Shown one piece after another: positions 62,911-64,000 of a stretch of DNA of 64,000 nt; position 1 is the first letter of the stretch, and each line of letters opens with the position of its first letter. A model generated the notes under the pieces. It was not told the DNA's origin and did no database searches. It worked only from the letters and a program-made list of their open reading frames with translations. The stretch lies in the NCBI GenBank assembly GCA_004379165.1, contig NKXK01000029.1, positions 124,001-188,000 on the forward strand. Reading direction: 5' to 3'. The position numbers were made by a program, and so were the translations under genes. The stretch is from Rhodocyclaceae bacterium. GTDB taxonomy: Bacteria > Pseudomonadota > Gammaproteobacteria > Burkholderiales > Rhodocyclaceae.

Positions 62911-64000
62911 TCAAACGTAATTAACGGCGTTTTTTCTTAGAAACTCAATAAAGCGCGGAAAGACGTCACGGGCTGCATTCTTCCCGATAATCACATCGGC
63001 ATGGCCGTAACCCGGTATGAGTGCCAATTCATGCTGAGCTGGTTTGAGCGTCGAAAGTCGTTGATAACAGAGGACGTTCGAGTCACCAAAAAGCGCATTG
63101 TCTTGTCCAGTGACCAACAAGATTGGTGTGGTGATTTCCGCTGCATTTTGAAAATAATTATCCGGCAAGTTGCGATAACGGGATTCATCTGGCTTGAATT
63201 TGACAGCCGTGTTATCGGATTTAAGCATTTTCAGGATATGGCGGTAATAATTGACGCCACTGCCGCCAAACAGATCGCCAGTGCGGAGATGTGTAATATC
63301 GTGCAGGTTTTCGTGCTTGAACAGTACCGGGTTGCCATAACCCCACATAAAGCTTGTCATGTGACACTCAGGTACATTGCATTCTCGATGAAAGAGCGAA
63401 ACCGCCTTGGCCAATACTTTGCCGGCAGAAAGCCCTGCCTGATGGCTCCAGGCGGGATTCATGTACTCGATGCCAAGCACGGATTCGGCGAGAAATGGCC
63501 CAAGATGCAATTTCACATAGGCCGGCATATTGACCTTCGGTGTCAGTGCCACACCGTTGGCGATGACACTGGCGATGCCTTCGATTGTCTTGCCAAACAA
63601 ACTCATGGCAATCGACAGAGCACCCAGACAGTGGCTAATGATATGAATTCGGGCAGAATCCCCAACAGCCTTGCGAATGGTGGCCAGCGCGGCAGGGTTG
63701 TCGTAGAGCGCAAGATCATCGACGTTGTAACGGTGGCGTGACAGATTGTAGGGGTGCCGGTTGCTGATTCTTCCATCGAGCGTCCAGACATCCGTAAAGC
63801 CGGCATCGAGCAGTGTCTGTGTCAGGTTTTTGTGCTCGGGCATGATGAACATGTCACTGGATGCTGTCAGGCCGGGGACCAGCAAAACCACATCGGCACA
63901 TGGCGCACGCTGGAAACGCAACAGACTGATGCCTAGGCCATCACCTGTAGTCGCATAGTGAGTAGAGACTTCGGCATCGCTGACGCCTTCCAGCGTATGC
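62911..64000 (-). CDS. Alpha/beta-hydrolase domain protein, partial (N-terminus outside window)
   Basis: The open frame runs through the right edge, so the 5' part is missing. The visible part (about 363 residues) begins EGVSDAEVSTHYATTGDGLGISLLRFQRAP, then DVVLLVPGLTASSDMFIMPEHKNL. The nucleophile elbow is ISHCLGALS, with Cys in place of the usual Ser. The acid is likely in TGQDNALFG and the His in PGYGHADVIIG. This arrangement is found fused to GMC-type (cholesterol-oxidase-like) dehydrogenases; whether that domain is present upstream cannot be seen. Confidence 0.75.
   Translation of the reverse strand, partial: HTLEGVSDAEVSTHYATTGDGLGISLLRFQRAPCADVVLLVPGLTASSDMFIMPEHKNLTQTLLDAGFTDVWTLDGRISNRHPYNLSRHRYNVDDLALYDNPAALATIRKAVGDSARIHIISHCLGALSIAMSLFGKTIEGIASVIANGVALTPKVNMPAYVKLHLGPFLAESVLGIEYMNPAWSHQAGLSAGKVLAKAVSLFHRECNVPECHMTSFMWGYGNPVLFKHENLHDITHLRTGDLFGGSGVNYYRHILKMLKSDNTAVKFKPDESRYRNLPDNYFQNAAEITTPILLVTGQDNALFGDSNVLCYQRLSTLKPAQHELALIPGYGHADVIIGKNAARDVFPRFIEFLRKNAVNYV

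Overview
The window looks like the chromosome of a free-living, facultatively anaerobic betaproteobacterium, most likely a Rhodocyclales member of the Dechloromonas/Azonexus type. This is inferred from high GC content, a nap operon for periplasmic nitrate respiration, NarX/NarL regulation, NtrC/sigma-54/NasT control of nitrate assimilation, and ordinary proteobacterial housekeeping blocks (accA-tilS, dapA-bamC, rlmD, uup). There is one insertion sequence, two tRNA genes, and no rRNA or CRISPR.

Layout. 1-5.0 kb: a SulP permease cut by the left edge, divergent from an operon of a DUF1538 membrane protein, two PII-like proteins, a DUF3124 protein and a K+-channel-like protein with an RCK domain. 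5.0-14.1 kb: cytochrome c, MFS transporter, large hybrid kinase, and an RND efflux pair with a DUF2892 protein. 14.1-18.2 kb (minus strand): hybrid kinase plus PhnD-type binding protein, a hemerythrin-like protein and a TerB-like protein. 18.2-32 kb: nitrate/nitrite assimilation (LysR regulator, nirBD, DsrE-like and HPP proteins, nitrate transporter, PP2C-kinase fusion, CbiX-type chelatase, nasT, nrtABC). 32.1-33.4 kb: an IS110/IS1111 element with perfect 14-bp inverted repeats. 33.5-46.5 kb: two NarX/NarL pairs that face each other across two small genes, then napDAGHB, a monohaem cytochrome gene and napC. 46.5-64 kb: tRNA-Arg, chemoreceptor, uup, two HDOD genes around a metallo-hydrolase, alkA-like gene, accA, tilS, dapA, bamC, a Met-rich lipoprotein, rlmD, a BI-1 family protein, tRNA-Ser, a gene broken by an in-frame stop, and an alpha/beta-hydrolase cut by the right edge.

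How it works together. The three assimilation operons (nirBD, the transporter operon and nrtABC) each carry the same architecture in the same order: NtrC-like dyads, a -24/-12 sigma-54 promoter with exact spacing, and within about 15 nt of the predicted transcript start a hexaloop hairpin of the ANTAR-target type. Two of the three leaders then show a terminator. nasT, encoding an ANTAR antiterminator, lies between them. Nitrate import (NrtABC and the MFS carrier), nitrite reduction (NirBD), a possible nitrite carrier (HPP) and a sirohaem-type chelatase (CbiX) therefore form one nitrogen-controlled and nitrate-controlled unit. The respiratory half (nap) has a NarL-type 7-2-7 site in its upstream region and two local NarXL pairs.

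The most unusual observation is a dispersed motif of about 32 bp, core GCTGCGGTSAACCYGAAAA followed by an A-rich GCCAAAATCG-like half. It occurs eleven times in intergenic or gene-edge positions across the window. In several cases it lies directly downstream of a gene end or terminator in a fixed orientation. I know of no described element with this sequence.
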